Assembly: GCA_013350335.1 (NCBI GenBank)
Contig: CM023540.1
Span: forward strand, 14,823,828 to 14,887,827
Length of the DNA stretch: 64,000 nt
Source of the DNA: Chimonanthus salicifolius
Lineage: Eukaryota > Streptophyta > Magnoliopsida > Laurales > Calycanthaceae
Direction: 5' to 3'
Numbering within the stretch: the first letter of the stretch is position 1; the number at the start of each line of letters is the position of its first letter. A model generated the notes under the pieces. The model was not told the origin of the DNA. It did no database searches and saw nothing but the letters and a program-made list of their open reading frames with translations. Of this stretch, positions 49,411 to 60,958 are shown piece by piece. The translations under genes and the position numbers were made by a program.

Positions 49411-51946
49411 TAAAGGGAGACGAGAGAGATGTTGGAGGATGGTGTAGGGTTTAGATGGGATTAAACAATAGAAATGAAAAGGATTATGGTTGGATTACGT
49501 GGAGAGGTCCATAGAGTCATTTGCACAGACATATAATTTTGGGCTTGGCTTCGTGTTTTACTCTTAAAGCATATATATGTTCAAGCCTAGCACGATTTTT
49601 AAACAGTTTTAAGTTAATGTACAAGCTTGAGTTAGATCAGTTTTCAGGCTTAAAATTAAGAACTAAACCCTATTTTTCAAGTTAGCCACTTCAAAATTTC
49701 AAACTAAATTGCCACTCAACCCAACCTAACCCCCACTCTCTCTCTCTCTTAAGGGTTACCCTTAACATGTAATTGAAGAATCTTTTTATCATAAGTAAAA
49801 ATAAAATAAATCCATTTAAGAACTCTCCTTAGTCATTAACAATTTATATTATCATCATCATCATCATCTCACCATCTCATCTATTAGGAATCAACTTTTT
49901 TTCTTTTCCACCATCTCTTATAAAAACCCACATCCTCGATTACCTACAATATATCATATCATTTTTATCTCCTTCAAACTAGTTTCTAAAGTTCTCCCGT
50001 CTTATTCTTTCTACTTATATCCTTTCAATTTTCCTAATAGGGCAGGTTTCTAGTCTACCATATACATGCCAAGCCACATTAAGTGAATTTGCCTCTTTAT
50101 CACCTTCTCTTTTGTTCAACTCATCCTGTTTCCATTCTATTAGCTACATATCCAAATATTGCAATGTTTCTCTTCTATGCTTCGCTAAACCATTAGAGTT
50201 ACACTATACTTATTTTGTCTTAGTTCCACTAATGGTCAACCCATTCATCTTCAAAGTTCTATGCTTCTTAAACCATTAGAGTTACACTATACTCATTTTG
50301 TCTTAGTTCCACTAATGGTCAACCCATTCATCTTCAAAGTTCTATGCTTCCTAAACCATTAGAGTTACACTATACTTATTTTGTCTTAGTTCCACTAATG
50401 GTCAACCCATTCATCTTCAAAGTTTTCGTCCCCGACTCTAATTCTCATTCATCAGCGATTAATACTATATAAATTTCAAAAACATACACTATAATACTGT
50501 CATGCATCCATAGTTGTCAGATCCGTTCAAAAACTCTTTCCTATTTTGTCTCCACAAAGCATTCCAACATTCTTGCAGTTCCATTGTTCCATTTTGGTAA
50601 AAACAACATTAAAATAAAAAAAATCCAGTTCACGTAAGTGTTTCATTTAATTATTTTCATTATTTCACACTTATCTACATAGATAAAAATAAAAATTATC
50701 ACTAAACACAATTTCATTTTTGTAATCTCTTCAAATAAGCATAACTATTAAATTCTAATTTAAAGAGGCTTGAATTTTACACTAATATGAATAAAAGATC
50801 TAATTAAACAAAAACAAAAAAAAAAAAAGCACTCAAGTAACTAAAAGATAAATTCAAATTCTCATTGTATTTAAAATCAAAGGTTAAAACTCAATGCGCA
50901 TTATGTCCATTTCATTTCTTCCTTAATTTATCACATCCATATGAATTGAAAATAGACTTGATAACCTACGAATCAACCAAATTTTAACACAAAATACACT
51001 ATTTAGTCCCTTGTCCTTATTGGTCAAAGTTACCAATTGAATTAAGAACACTCATATTTTTTACCACTAAAATCAAGTGGCCATAAATTGAAATTATAGC
51101 TGAAATTTGATCTAATTATAGTTAATCGGGTCTATTGTCATAGATAGATGGTGGAATGGCTCGGCCAAAATGGGCCATTCACCTAGATTAGGCCATTTTG
51201 GCCCATCTAACCCAGATTAGGCCCATTTCAGGTAAAATAAACTGCAACCGTCCGAAACAGAACCCAATACCGAATTATATACTATTTTGTTCTGTCTTTG
51301 CTTTTTTTGTCGAATCCTAAACGTTCCAATTGGAATGAAATGGATTGAGTATTAAGTTTGTGTGGTAACTACTAGGTAATCTATAGTTAAGACACATAAA
51401 TACAAACTTAAAGCCGAGTTTCAAAAATTAGATGATAGGTATCATGTCTGGTTATTTTGGACCATCCTCCGTTCTAAAAGCATATCATCAATTCTAATTC
51501 AATGAGAATTCTGTGAAGAGGAATTAACAATCCGAAAACAACGTAGCTAACAATAATGTAACAAATATAGTTGATATTTTTCATTTTTTATTACGAAAAT
51601 ATCGGCAAAGTAACTTTTGTACGTTAAAAAAGCGAGTTTATCACGTTTGACGTTTTTAACAGTAAATTCTCGTTAAAATTGTGAGATTTTAACGCTAACT
51701 TCCCATTAAAAATGCTTAGGGCAAATATACATTTTTTATTTCTAAAATATCATCTATATTTTCAAACTCCGGTCATATAATTTATTATTATTATTATTTT
51801 AATATTATATTTTCTACGAGATTTCCCATTAAATTTATGAAAAAAAATGAGAATTTGAAAATATTCCATTATTAACAATTGCTGTTAATATTCCGAGAAC
51901 GGGATTTGTGAGAATGGCTCATAAAATTAGATTACCATTGAGTAGT
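49411..51946. other. Intergenic DNA
   Basis: AT-rich. Contains the 83-bp tandem repeat listed separately and a TAGGCCATTTTGGCCCA inverted stretch near 51180-51230. No gene is supported. Confidence 0.5.
50174..50422. repeat. Three tandem copies of an 83-bp unit
   Basis: TAAACCATTAGAGTTACACT recurs at 50186, 50269 and 50352 with an exact 83-bp step and only one or two changes per copy (TACTTATT/TACTCATT; TTCGC/TTCTT/TTCCT). Confidence 0.9.
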
Positions 51947-52509
51947 TGTTGAATTTAAATTTTAAAATTCTTATCCCACAATGCTGGGATATTGTCGTGT
52001 ACTAGATCATTTATAGCCCTCTATTGTAAACTAGATTGTAAACTAGGAGGGTCATAAGAAACAAGACTTCAGTTCTCCCAAAATTAGGAGTGAAACTTGG
52101 GTCCTGTTTGAACCCGACCCACATGATCCAATTCGGAAAAATCAAATAACTTGGATTTTAAAATTTTAAAATTAGGGTTGAAGAAAAAAACCTAAATTAA
52201 ATTAGAGTCGGGTCGAGTTAGGCTTTTTTAAAATTATCCTGACCCGACCTGACCTGCTAAAAAAATTAAATATAGCACTCAGGTTGAATTGAGTCGGGAA
52301 TTTGTTTCAGCACTCGGGTTAAATTGGATAAGCAATTCGAGTCTAGTTGGGTTGAGCAATTCAGCTTGAATCGGATTGGGTTCAATAATTTTTAATATGT
52401 GTTGGATTGGATTTATTAAAATCCGACCCTACTGAGCCAAAATCAATCTATGACTCCCATATCTTCATTTCATTGTTCCTAACACATGACGGCACTTTCC
52501 AACTTCACA
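51947..52509 (+). repeat. 5' LTR of the decayed copia element, with nested MITE
   Basis: It starts TGTTGAATTT and ends ACTTCACA. It shares TTGTAAACTAG, ATCTTCATTTCATT and GGCACTTTCCA words, in order, with 58147-58294. The extra 350 bp is the insert at 52085-52435. Confidence 0.55.
52085..52435. mobile_element. Decayed ACCCG-family MITE in the copia 5' LTR
   Basis: It begins TAGGAGTGAAACTTGGGTC and is filled with GGGTCGAGTTAGG and CCGACCTGACC motifs. Flanks CCCAAAAT (52077-52084) and GCCAAAAT (52436-52443) agree at 7 of 8 positions. The right terminus is too changed to pair cleanly with the left. Confidence 0.6.
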
Positions 52510-53400
52510 TGCATATGCAAAGCTCCAATTGAAGGAACTGGAGGCAATACGGATCCAAAAGCAGTCCAAAGGATTTTCTAACATCGAAGTTCATCTTCTT
52601 CAATTTTTTTTCCTGAAATTTATTGATAACGGTTGGTTGATTTCTTTATTGTCATTGGATTTTTTTTTTTTCTGAAAAAATACTTTTTAGAAAAATCTAA
52701 GAACATTATTTCTGCAACTCTTTTAGTTGTTGAAACTCTATACATTTTTTCATCTGCCAGTGGGACCCCTAGGAACCCCCTTACCATTTTTATGTAGAGA
52801 TTCAATCTCCACCACTGGATTTCAGATCTACCGACAGTGGGGCCCCCATTTTGTGCTACTGAAGTTCTGTCCCAGGACATCTTTGTTCTTTTTTTTCCCC
52901 TTGTTTTCTTTTCTTGGAAACTCTGTTTCCCTTGTTCAGTTCCAACTTATTTCCTTTACATTTTGCCACTTTTCCTTGATCGTTTCTGGTTTTTTCCCGA
53001 TATCATTTCCTTCATATTTTGCCGCCTCGTTATTTTCGTTGCGCCTTCTTTTCGACATTTTTTTTTCTTTTTATGTCACCAACTATTATTGCTTTCCTTT
53101 AGTCGTTGCTTCCCTTGACTGAAGGTGTCCAAGTGTCTCGTCTAATTAGTCTTTTGAAGCATGTGCACGCCTCCCTACGCATACATGCAGAGTTCAATCG
53201 GGGGAACCATACTATGTACATCTCACAGAGAGTGACACTTCATTGGAGTTACTAGGAAATCCATCCTGAGGTCTTATGTCGCATACACCAGGCCAACTCC
53301 TTGAGGTTTGTGGTTTATTGTGCCTTCTTTCCTTGATTGTAATGATGAGTCTTCATCAAACAATTCCTTCGGCAATTTTATGGCTGAAAATCCGACACTT
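52510..53400 (+). other. Copia leader region
   Basis: T-rich, without recognisable coding motifs. A 131-residue and a 93-residue frame at 52727 and 52837 are phenylalanine- and serine-rich products of T-rich DNA, not genes. Confidence 0.45.
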
Positions 53401-56068
53401 AAAATCACCAATACGCACATTAAGTGAAAAAGGCAATTTGCAGTGATCTCATGTCATGCAAATCTTTATCGGAGGGAAAAAAGAAACTTGGGCATGTAGA
53501 TGGAATTGCCATTGAAAGTGATACTAAAGATCCAAAATACAAAAAATGGAAGGTGAATACTACTACTGTCAAATCTTGGGTTTTGAACCATATGGAACTA
53601 CGTATTAGTGAAGTGGCACATCTTCCATCTATTACTCAGATTGTCTGGAACACAATAAGAGATTTTTACTCTTAACTGAGATAATTCTGCTAAGATTTAT
53701 CAACTATACCAAGACATTACTGCCTTTGGCAAGATGATAAATTTGTTATTCAGTATTTCACTCTATCGGAGAGTTATGGGCAATATCTTGATTATATTGA
53801 AAATATTCAGTTTCATTGACCTGAAGATATTGCCTTGTATGCCAAATTAATCAAGAAAACAAGAGAATTTTGCTTACGGGCCTGAAAATGATTTTGAACC
53901 CGTTGAATTCAAATTGTGGGTACTAAACTGCTTTCGTCTTTGTATATGTTCAATTCCTTCAGAGAAGAACATTGTCGACGAGTTATGCACGAGTTATGCG
54001 TGGTACCTCTTCATTCTTTGATGACAAATCTAACCATTTGAATAAAGGAAAAGTCCAAGCACAAGTCAATATAATATGGAAGGTAAAGGGCAATGTAATT
54101 GTACTCCTTGCAATGGTACTAAATCATTTTGTTGATATATAGTTCAAATTCCATGGCAAGCATCCCAAAAAATAAGCCCATCAAGCTGGTTTGATGTAAG
54201 GATCATCAACTACACCTACCCAATTTACTCCTGTATGATTCATCTCCCTCTCTCTGAGTTCAATGCTCTTGTCCATGAGATGACATCAAGCTCCATCAAC
54301 CTAGTTTCATCATTATTCACTCCTTCAGGTCATGAGACCTTCGCACTCCATGCCTTTTCATCTCCTTTGGTCATTGATTCGGGAGCAACCATTACCAATC
54401 ATATGATCGGTACCTTGTTTTTTCTTTTCATCACTTTCTCACAATCCAAGTACATTTTGCCAATGATCCAATACTACATTTTGTAGTAAAGATTTTGTTA
54501 GTCTCTCACATTCCTCTTTCTTTTGTTCTTTGAATGCCGCCTCTTTCATCTGATGTATTGTCTGTAAGTTCTGTCACAAAGGTCTTGAATTGTTCAACGG
54601 AAGGTAGTCTTTTTCCAGGAACTGGATATGAAGAAAGTGTGGACGACACGTCTTTGATTCTTCAATGACAACATTCATTGCTCAGTCTGTGTCGAGTAGA
54701 ACAGATGTTTATATTTGACATTGTCATTATGAGCATCCCCAACATAAAGTTTCAAAATTAATTCTTTCTAGTTTTTTAATTGAGACCTTCAGTTAGCTCA
54801 ACAGTATAAAACTGTGTTTCCTTCAACAATCAAACCTCAAAACTCTATTATATTTTCTTTAATTCATTCTGATTTTCAAAAAGCCTTGGTGGTACTAATG
54901 GTTTTAGATATTATGTTAGTTTTGTCGATGATGGTTTTCAAATAAAGTGGGTGTATCTTTTGAAATCCAAAGATGACCCACTTAAAAGTCTTTTCATAAA
55001 TGGGTGACTACTCAGATCAATTTACCTATTAAAATATTTCAAAGTGACAATGGTAGAGAGTATACTTCAAATTTATTTTTTTGCAGTATCCTCAAGACAA
55101 CAACATTCGTTCTCAAACTTCCAGTCCTCATACTCCTCAACATGGACACATTGAGCAAAAACGTCATCCTTTGGAAATTACTTGTGTTGCTTTTTCAAAT
55201 GAAGGTACCAAATTCCTTTTGGCGTGATGCTTTGTTAACATCTTGTTTTTTAAAATGTCACCAATGGATATTTTTTCCTCACTATACCGTATGCTCCATT
55301 CTTTTACGTACACTTGGATGCATCTATTTGTTCACAATTTTGATTCTTGTTGTCATAAATTGTTTCCTACATCCATTAAGTGCATGTTTGTTAGTCATTC
55401 TCCTTCCAACAAAGGCTATAAATGTGTAGATCCAATTAGTGGCAGGAAATTCGCAACCACAGTTGTTACCTTTTTAAACATGTTCCAAACTTTTCTAACT
55501 CTAATCTTGAAAACATTGACCCATCCTTAGTTCTCTCACATTTGATGTATTCCTACAATCCCAATTCTTCACCTCATATTCAAGTGTCTCACTTGTCGAG
55601 ATAATAGACAAGTCATGTTTCCTACTTCTAATCACCATCTTCATCTTCTACTCCAGTTCCAGGAAATTTTATTCCATTTGCTTTATGAAAAGGCAAACAT
55701 GCTTGTACTAATTATCATATTGAGCATTTTGTCTCTTACTAAGAGAGACAAAGGTCTTCATGCTTCGCATAAATCTTTTCTAGATACCATTTATATTGTC
55801 CCTATTTAGGCACCTTATATTCAAGTTGACGAATCCACTTGATGGCGAGTCTGGTCACGTGCAAATGGATTTTCACTCTCAAACACAATCAAGATGGATC
55901 CATTGCTCACTATGGCCAAGGGATTTACTCAAACATATAGAATGAACTACTTGAAGACTTTTGCTCCTATTAATACACCTGTTCATGTTCTACTAGCCTT
56001 TGTTGCCCATTTTGATTAACCTTTGGATTAACCTTTACATCAACGAGATGTTAAGAATGCATTTCTTC

Positions 56069-56739
56069 TAGGGTGGTCATAGGATGGGTTTGAGCCGGGC
56101 TATGCTCTACGGGAATATGAGCCCATTTATATACAAGATCCCGACCCCTCCTGAAGCCCATTGGGCTTTGCAAGGTTAAAACCCGAGCCCACTCATTTGG
56201 AAAATACTAAGCTTAAGCTTGCTTGTTTGAGACCATTAAAATTTCGACTATTCATATCGAAAGTAGACATGATGAGCTATAAGTAGACCAAACTTAAAAT
56301 CAAAAATCAACTTTAAGCCACTTGACCTTAATGGTCAAAGTCACTAGGTGTCCTTGTCTTGATTAAGGATGCCAGTTGATTTTAACTACTATGATTAAAT
56401 GGCTAGAAATTGAGTTTTAAACTCAAATTTGGCCCACTTATAGTTCATCATGTCCACCTACAACCTGGACAGTCAATTTTCTAATCAATTTCAAAACAAT
56501 TTTCTAAAAAAGGGAAATGGCCCAGGTGAACACATACACATATAATGGCTAAATGGGCCAAAAAGCCCAATGGGCTTTCATGGGCTTCTTACAAAAGCAT
56601 GAGCCCGACTGTTTACATAAATGGGCTCAAGAATTTAGTCTGAGCCAAGCTCAATGGGCCGGTATATATGTTCAAACCCATTCGTTTATGATGGGTTCGG
56701 ATGAGTTTCAAGTTGTGTTTGGATCAAGGAACAACCCCA
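56069..56739. mobile_element. hAT-like MITE inserted in the copia reverse transcriptase
   Basis: It splits the copia motif NAFL / GDLLKEVYM. The ends TAGGGTGGTCA and the reverse complement of GAACAACCCCA pair imperfectly. Flanks ATTTCTTC (56061-56068) and ATTCTTTT (56740-56747) agree at 6 of 8. The interior has facing AGCCCATTGGGCTT and GCCCAATGGGCTTTC blocks. The type resembles 25939-26798. Confidence 0.72.
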
Positions 56740-58146
56740 ATTCTTTTGTGGCGATCTTTTGAAAGAAGTCTACATGACACCACCTCCATGTTTTATTTGA
56801 TAGGGAGTCCATCTATGGCCTAAAATAGTCCCCTCGAGTTTAGTTTGATAAGTTTAGCAACGCCCTAATTGCTTATGGTTTTATGGGGTGTCGTATGGAT
56901 CATTGTGTTTTATGAGTGAATTGACGATAGAATGGTGTTTTATGTCGATGATACCATCATTACAAGGAATGATACTACTACAATTCAAGATCTCAAAACT
57001 CATCCTAAGTCTGCCTTTAGGATTCAATAACTGGGTCCACTTAAATACTTGGAATTGAAGTAGCTCGCTCTAAGAAGAGTATTTATACTTCTCAATGAAA
57101 ATATGATCTCAATCTTCTTCAACACCAGTGAGACTTTAAGCCTTTGATCAATTCTTTGTTGAGAGAGTAGACCATTGGTTTAACCAACTAAATTTTGGAT
57201 TCCCTCAATTGAGTTGCAATTCATTGGAAGTAGTTAACAGTTTTGGTGAAAGTTGAAGAATTTTACCAAACCCATCCATAGGTAAATTCAAATGTACGAC
57301 TATCTCAAATAAAGCCTATTTTTTAATTTTCTTAGATCAAAATTCTTTGAATTTAGATCTAAAATTCACACTTTAGCCTAATGTTTCAAAATCTTTGAAC
57401 CTTAGCCTACATCAAGAGTTCCACTAGATATGGACATTCGTTTGCTAAACATACTCATCTTGATCTTCATGGATATTTAGGTGCTGACTAGGTGAGATCT
57501 CCTGATAATCATTACTCAATGGCTAATGATTGCATATTCCTTGGAGGGAATTTCGTTTTTTGGTGCAGTAAAAAACAGATAGTCGATGCTCGATCGAGTA
57601 TCGAATCTAAATATTGGGTTATGGCCAATATGTTTGCTGAGTTGCTATAGCTAAAAAACTTGCCATGGAAACTGGAATTTCATCTGCCTAGCCTTACTCC
57701 ATGTGAATTTTACTTTCAGAACATTCACACCTTGCTGGACTTCTAACAAGAGAGAGAGAATTCGAAACACATTGTCAGAAAGATGGAACTACCTTCCCTT
57801 TTACTAAGAGGAAGAAGAACAACTCCAATATTTGAATGTCCTCACTGCCCTACTGACTTCTCTTGCCTTACTAGTAGTATTGGATAAGTCGAGCCTTACT
57901 CCATCCTTCTCAACGTCAGGAATGGTGGCTTAGGTCAGGAAATGAATGTTAACTTTCTGTAGGTCAATTTAACAAGAACTTGCTTCTATCCCTTGGACAT
58001 ATAAGAAAATGGTAAGGTACCCCCTTCCCTCCTTATAAAGAACATGACACCATAATGAATTGCAAACAAACACTTGGAATAGAGGCAATTGACTGATGAC
58101 TTGAGGGAGAAGAAGAGCCTCAACACAAGGACTGCTAGCGACCAGT

Positions 58147-58294
58147 AGTTGAATTTGATGCAAATTCCTTATCCCTTTGTTGTAAACTAGAGGATCATCA
58201 AATATACGAGTTCACTTATCCGCTCAATCTTCCACTCCTCTTCTTCATTTCATTCTTTTTTTTTTTTATCACACAAAGGCACTTCCACATTACA
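58147..58294 (+). repeat. 3' LTR remnant of the decayed copia element
   Basis: AGTTGAATTTG start, TTGTAAACTAGAGGATCAT core, CTTCATTTCATT, then ACACAAAGGCACTTCCACAT end. It is shorter than the 5' copy by deletions. Confidence 0.5.
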
Positions 58295-58614
58295 CGTCGT
58301 TAGCACGTCAAACCTTTGGGATTGTAACAACCCGACCCAAATTAGCGGATCATAGATTGGGTAGATGTAATATAATCGGGTGGCTAGCAATTTTCTTATT
58401 TGTGTGTTTAATTTGTGAAAACACTTGAACGTGGAAATAAATTAGTGTGTTCTCCAATTTTTGCACACACCTCTCCTCAAGTAGAATTCACAAAATTTAT
58501 CTCCTAAATTTATCTCTTAAAATTAATTTAATTTCCAACTTGGTGAGAATTTATTTGGAGAAGCCATAAAAAACAAATTAAAATAATTAATTCCAAATCC
58601 GTGTAGGCCCTTGG

Positions 58615-58849
58615 TGTTGAGAAATATTTAGCAGTTTCTTTAATTTATTAGTTACTATTATTGTATTTTTCAATTTAGTCTTTTCCTTAATTGGTGCTTT
58701 ACCAATATTGTAATTACGAATTTTAGAGTTTTCTTCTTTTAGTTTATCTTCCATATTTGTATTCCTTTTTTTCTATAAATATAAATGATAGGGTCTCTCC
58801 TTGATTAAGAAAGACACACCATATCTTATTATTAGTGTCTTATTCTACA
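58615..58849 (+). repeat. 5' LTR of the non-autonomous element
   Basis: It contains CTATAAATATAAATG at about 58774, a plausible TATA box for its own promoter, followed by TAGGGTCTCTCC. It ends TTCTACA next to the primer site. Confidence 0.9.
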
Positions 58850-58860
58850 TGGTATCAGCC
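58850..58860 (+). other. Primer-binding site (initiator Met-tRNA type)
   Basis: TGGTATCAGCC abuts the 5' LTR. The canonical plant form is TGGTATCAGAGC; one base is missing here. Confidence 0.85.
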
Positions 58861-60694
58861 AAAATTCGTTCTTGAGTGATCCTATTGAGTGCGCCTCTTA
58901 TTCTCTCCCTCTGTCAGAGGAGTTTCTTGGCAGAGGGAGGGAGGGACGTCTTCAACAGTTTCTTGGCGTGCGTTCCTACTGCTGGGCGTTTCCTTATTGT
59001 GTCCCCCTTCTGGACCATTGTTCCTTCTCTGATTCAGATCTGAGACACTTGCCCGGATCTGTTTTTTTTTTTTTTTTCTCCTGCAAAATAGATCTGAGTA
59101 ATCAATCAGCCTCTGGCAGTCTTGCCTCTCATCAACAGCCAATCGACCATAGGGGCGCGATCTTCATTTGCGGTATCATTTGGGCATGCTGCTCTCTGTT
59201 ACGTTCGTCCGTTCAAATGAAATATGTGGCTGCTACAGTTACTTCCTTTCATTGGCAAGCTCAGTTACTGCATCTTACTCTCTCTGTTTTTTCAAGCAAC
59301 AGGGATTGTTCTTCTTCCCCAGTTTTGCTGCAGTTTTTTTTTGCTGCGTTTTTTTTCAGATCTGGGTTTTCAGATCTCAAGCTTCTGCTGCCTCAGCAGT
59401 CCTGCCGATCAGATCTCCAACTCCGACGGATTGCAGACAACTACCCCATCTCCAGATCTGCAGTTACTGCAGTGTTATTTGGCAGAGATCCTTGTTTCCA
59501 TCGCCTTTCCCAGTTCGGTGACATCTTCTCAAATCTGCAGGACCTTGTGTCAACGATCTGCATCTTGTTTGCGTTTTGCTTCAGCCAAGGTTGGGCCAAT
59601 CTCTCGCATGCTTGACCTCCATCATGTCCAGATCTGGTTTCTCAGATCCGCTTCTCTCGTCGGCCGTGTTGTTGCCCCTGCAGCCTGCTCCATTGATCCA
59701 CATCTGTTTTTCTTCAGATTTGCACTTTTTCCCGCCGCAACGGGATTATCGCCTGTTATTTACAGATCTGATTTCCGGATCTGATACGCTTTTTTCTTCT
59801 TGCTTCTGTCTTCAAGAATAGGTTGCAGATCTCCAACACTCTGGGCAATTTCCTCTGCTCTGCAACACACCCACTATAGATCTGGTTTCTAGAAATTATT
59901 TTTTAAATGATATGAAATATCCTAGATCCTCGTCTGCATAAATAAATCCTCACTCCCTTCCTTTTTTTTTAGCCAAACGATCCCCCATTTGCCTTCCAAA
60001 TTTGATTCTTCAACCCTTTGACCTCTCCTTTCAGAGACCTTTTTTTCCCTGCATTTTGTGGGTGGTTCATAGGGCCATCTCTGTTTGTTCCCTTAGATCT
60101 ATAGTCTTTTTTAGATTTGAACTTATCATTCCCACAACTCTACCGTCATGTGTATGGCACAATTTTGAGTTTGAATGCCAGTGGAATCCTCTAAGACCTA
60201 TTCTATGGTCTTGTTGACTAGAGGTTTTATTTTTTCTCCGTTTTACTATTCATGCCCATGTTATTCTTCCTCGTCGGACTTCGGCTTCTTCTTCGGATCA
60301 GTTTCTCTATGCGGCGGACTTCTGCAGTGGATTTTTATGCCTTTTATGCCTACCAACGGTTCTTCTCTTTGCAGCTAGCACTTTCCGGCATCAGATCCGA
60401 CCACCGGAACATTTTCAGCCAGCGGGATCCCTCATTTTCCTTGTCGTTCTTTGGAGACCTATACATTTGTACGGTGGAGTTACAGTCTTGCTGTTTCCAG
60501 TACTGAGTTTCTACTGTTCTTTCTCCAGTATTTGTTTCGGTACATGCTGCTGCGGGATGTCAGCTGATTCCAAGCTTCGACCAAATTTTGTTTTTGAAGA
60601 TTCTTGTTGATTTGCTTTTGTTCCAATCAGATGACATCACCGTTGGATCATCAAGTTGAATATGTTCAACCTCAAGTGGACCCATTGAGCTTGG

Positions 60695-60726
60695 GGGTTG
60701 GGGGGAGGGGGGCGGGGGGGGGGCGG
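60695..60726 (+). other. Polypurine tract, G-rich
   Basis: Thirty-two bases, nearly all G with isolated T, A and C, run directly into TGTTGAG of the 3' LTR. Several runs of four or more G make it a potential G-quadruplex. Confidence 0.8.
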
Positions 60727-60958
60727 TGTTGAGATATATTTAGCAGTTTCTTTAATTTATCCGCTACTATTATTGTATTTTCCAATTTAGTCTTTTCCTT
60801 AATTGGTGCTTACCAATAGTAATTACCAACTTTAGGGTTTTCTTCTTTTAGTTTATCTTTCATATTTGTATTCCTTTTTCTCTAAAAATATAAATGATAG
60901 GGTCTCTCATCGATTAAGGAAGACACACCATATCTTATTATTAGTCTCTTATTCTACA
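60727..60958 (+). repeat. 3' LTR of the non-autonomous element
   Basis: It matches the 5' LTR along its whole length with scattered substitutions and small gaps (TTAGTTAC/CCGCTAC, TACCAATATTG/ACCAATAG). Confidence 0.9.

Larger units (their letters stand above)
51947..58294 (+). pseudogene. Heavily decayed Ty1/copia retrotransposon with nested MITEs
   Basis: Plus-strand fragments lie in copia order. Gag start (YKKWKVNTTTVKSWVL and IVWNTIRDFYS, 53560-53675); protease DSGAT (VIDSGATITNHM near 54370-54405); integrase (KIFQSDNGREYTSNLF near 55035-55070, NSFWRDALLTSCF near 55220, KGYKCVDPISGRKF near 55410-55455); reverse transcriptase (AKGFTQTYRMNYLKTFAPI near 55910-55970, DVKNAFL at 56050, KEVYMTPPP at 56755); and RNase H (YLGADWVRSPD and GGNFVFWCSKKQIVDARSS near 57470-57600). 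Each block is separated by stops and shifts. A weak LTR pair bounds it (51947-52509 and 58147-58294), and a primer-site-like TGCATATGCAAAGC follows the 5' LTR. Target duplication is not recognisable. Protease-integrase-RT order defines copia. Confidence 0.87.
58615..60958 (+). mobile_element. Complete non-autonomous copia-type LTR element with 5-bp target duplication
   Basis: LTRs 58615-58849 (235 bp) and 60727-60958 (232 bp) are about 93-95% alike by eye, start TGTTGAG and end TTCTACA. CTTGG flanks both ends (58610-58614 and 60959-60963). The primer-binding site TGGTATCAGCC begins right at 58850, and a G-rich tract at 60695-60726 precedes the 3' LTR. The 1.88-kb interior encodes no reverse transcriptase, integrase or protease. 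It is rich in CAGATCTG words and T runs, and its open frames (for example 247 residues from 58872) are low-complexity and unrecognised. The size fits a LARD or large TRIM; it must rely on an autonomous copia partner. Confidence 0.92.

Noticed and set aside
52727..53122. 131-residue Phe-rich frame
   Set aside because: It falls in the T-rich leader of the dead copia and shows no motif.
58872..59784. 247- and 186-residue open frames in the 2.3-kb element
   Set aside because: They are long because of T- and C-rich composition. They are Ser/Phe/Leu-rich low-complexity products with no domain, and several frames overlap in the same strand.
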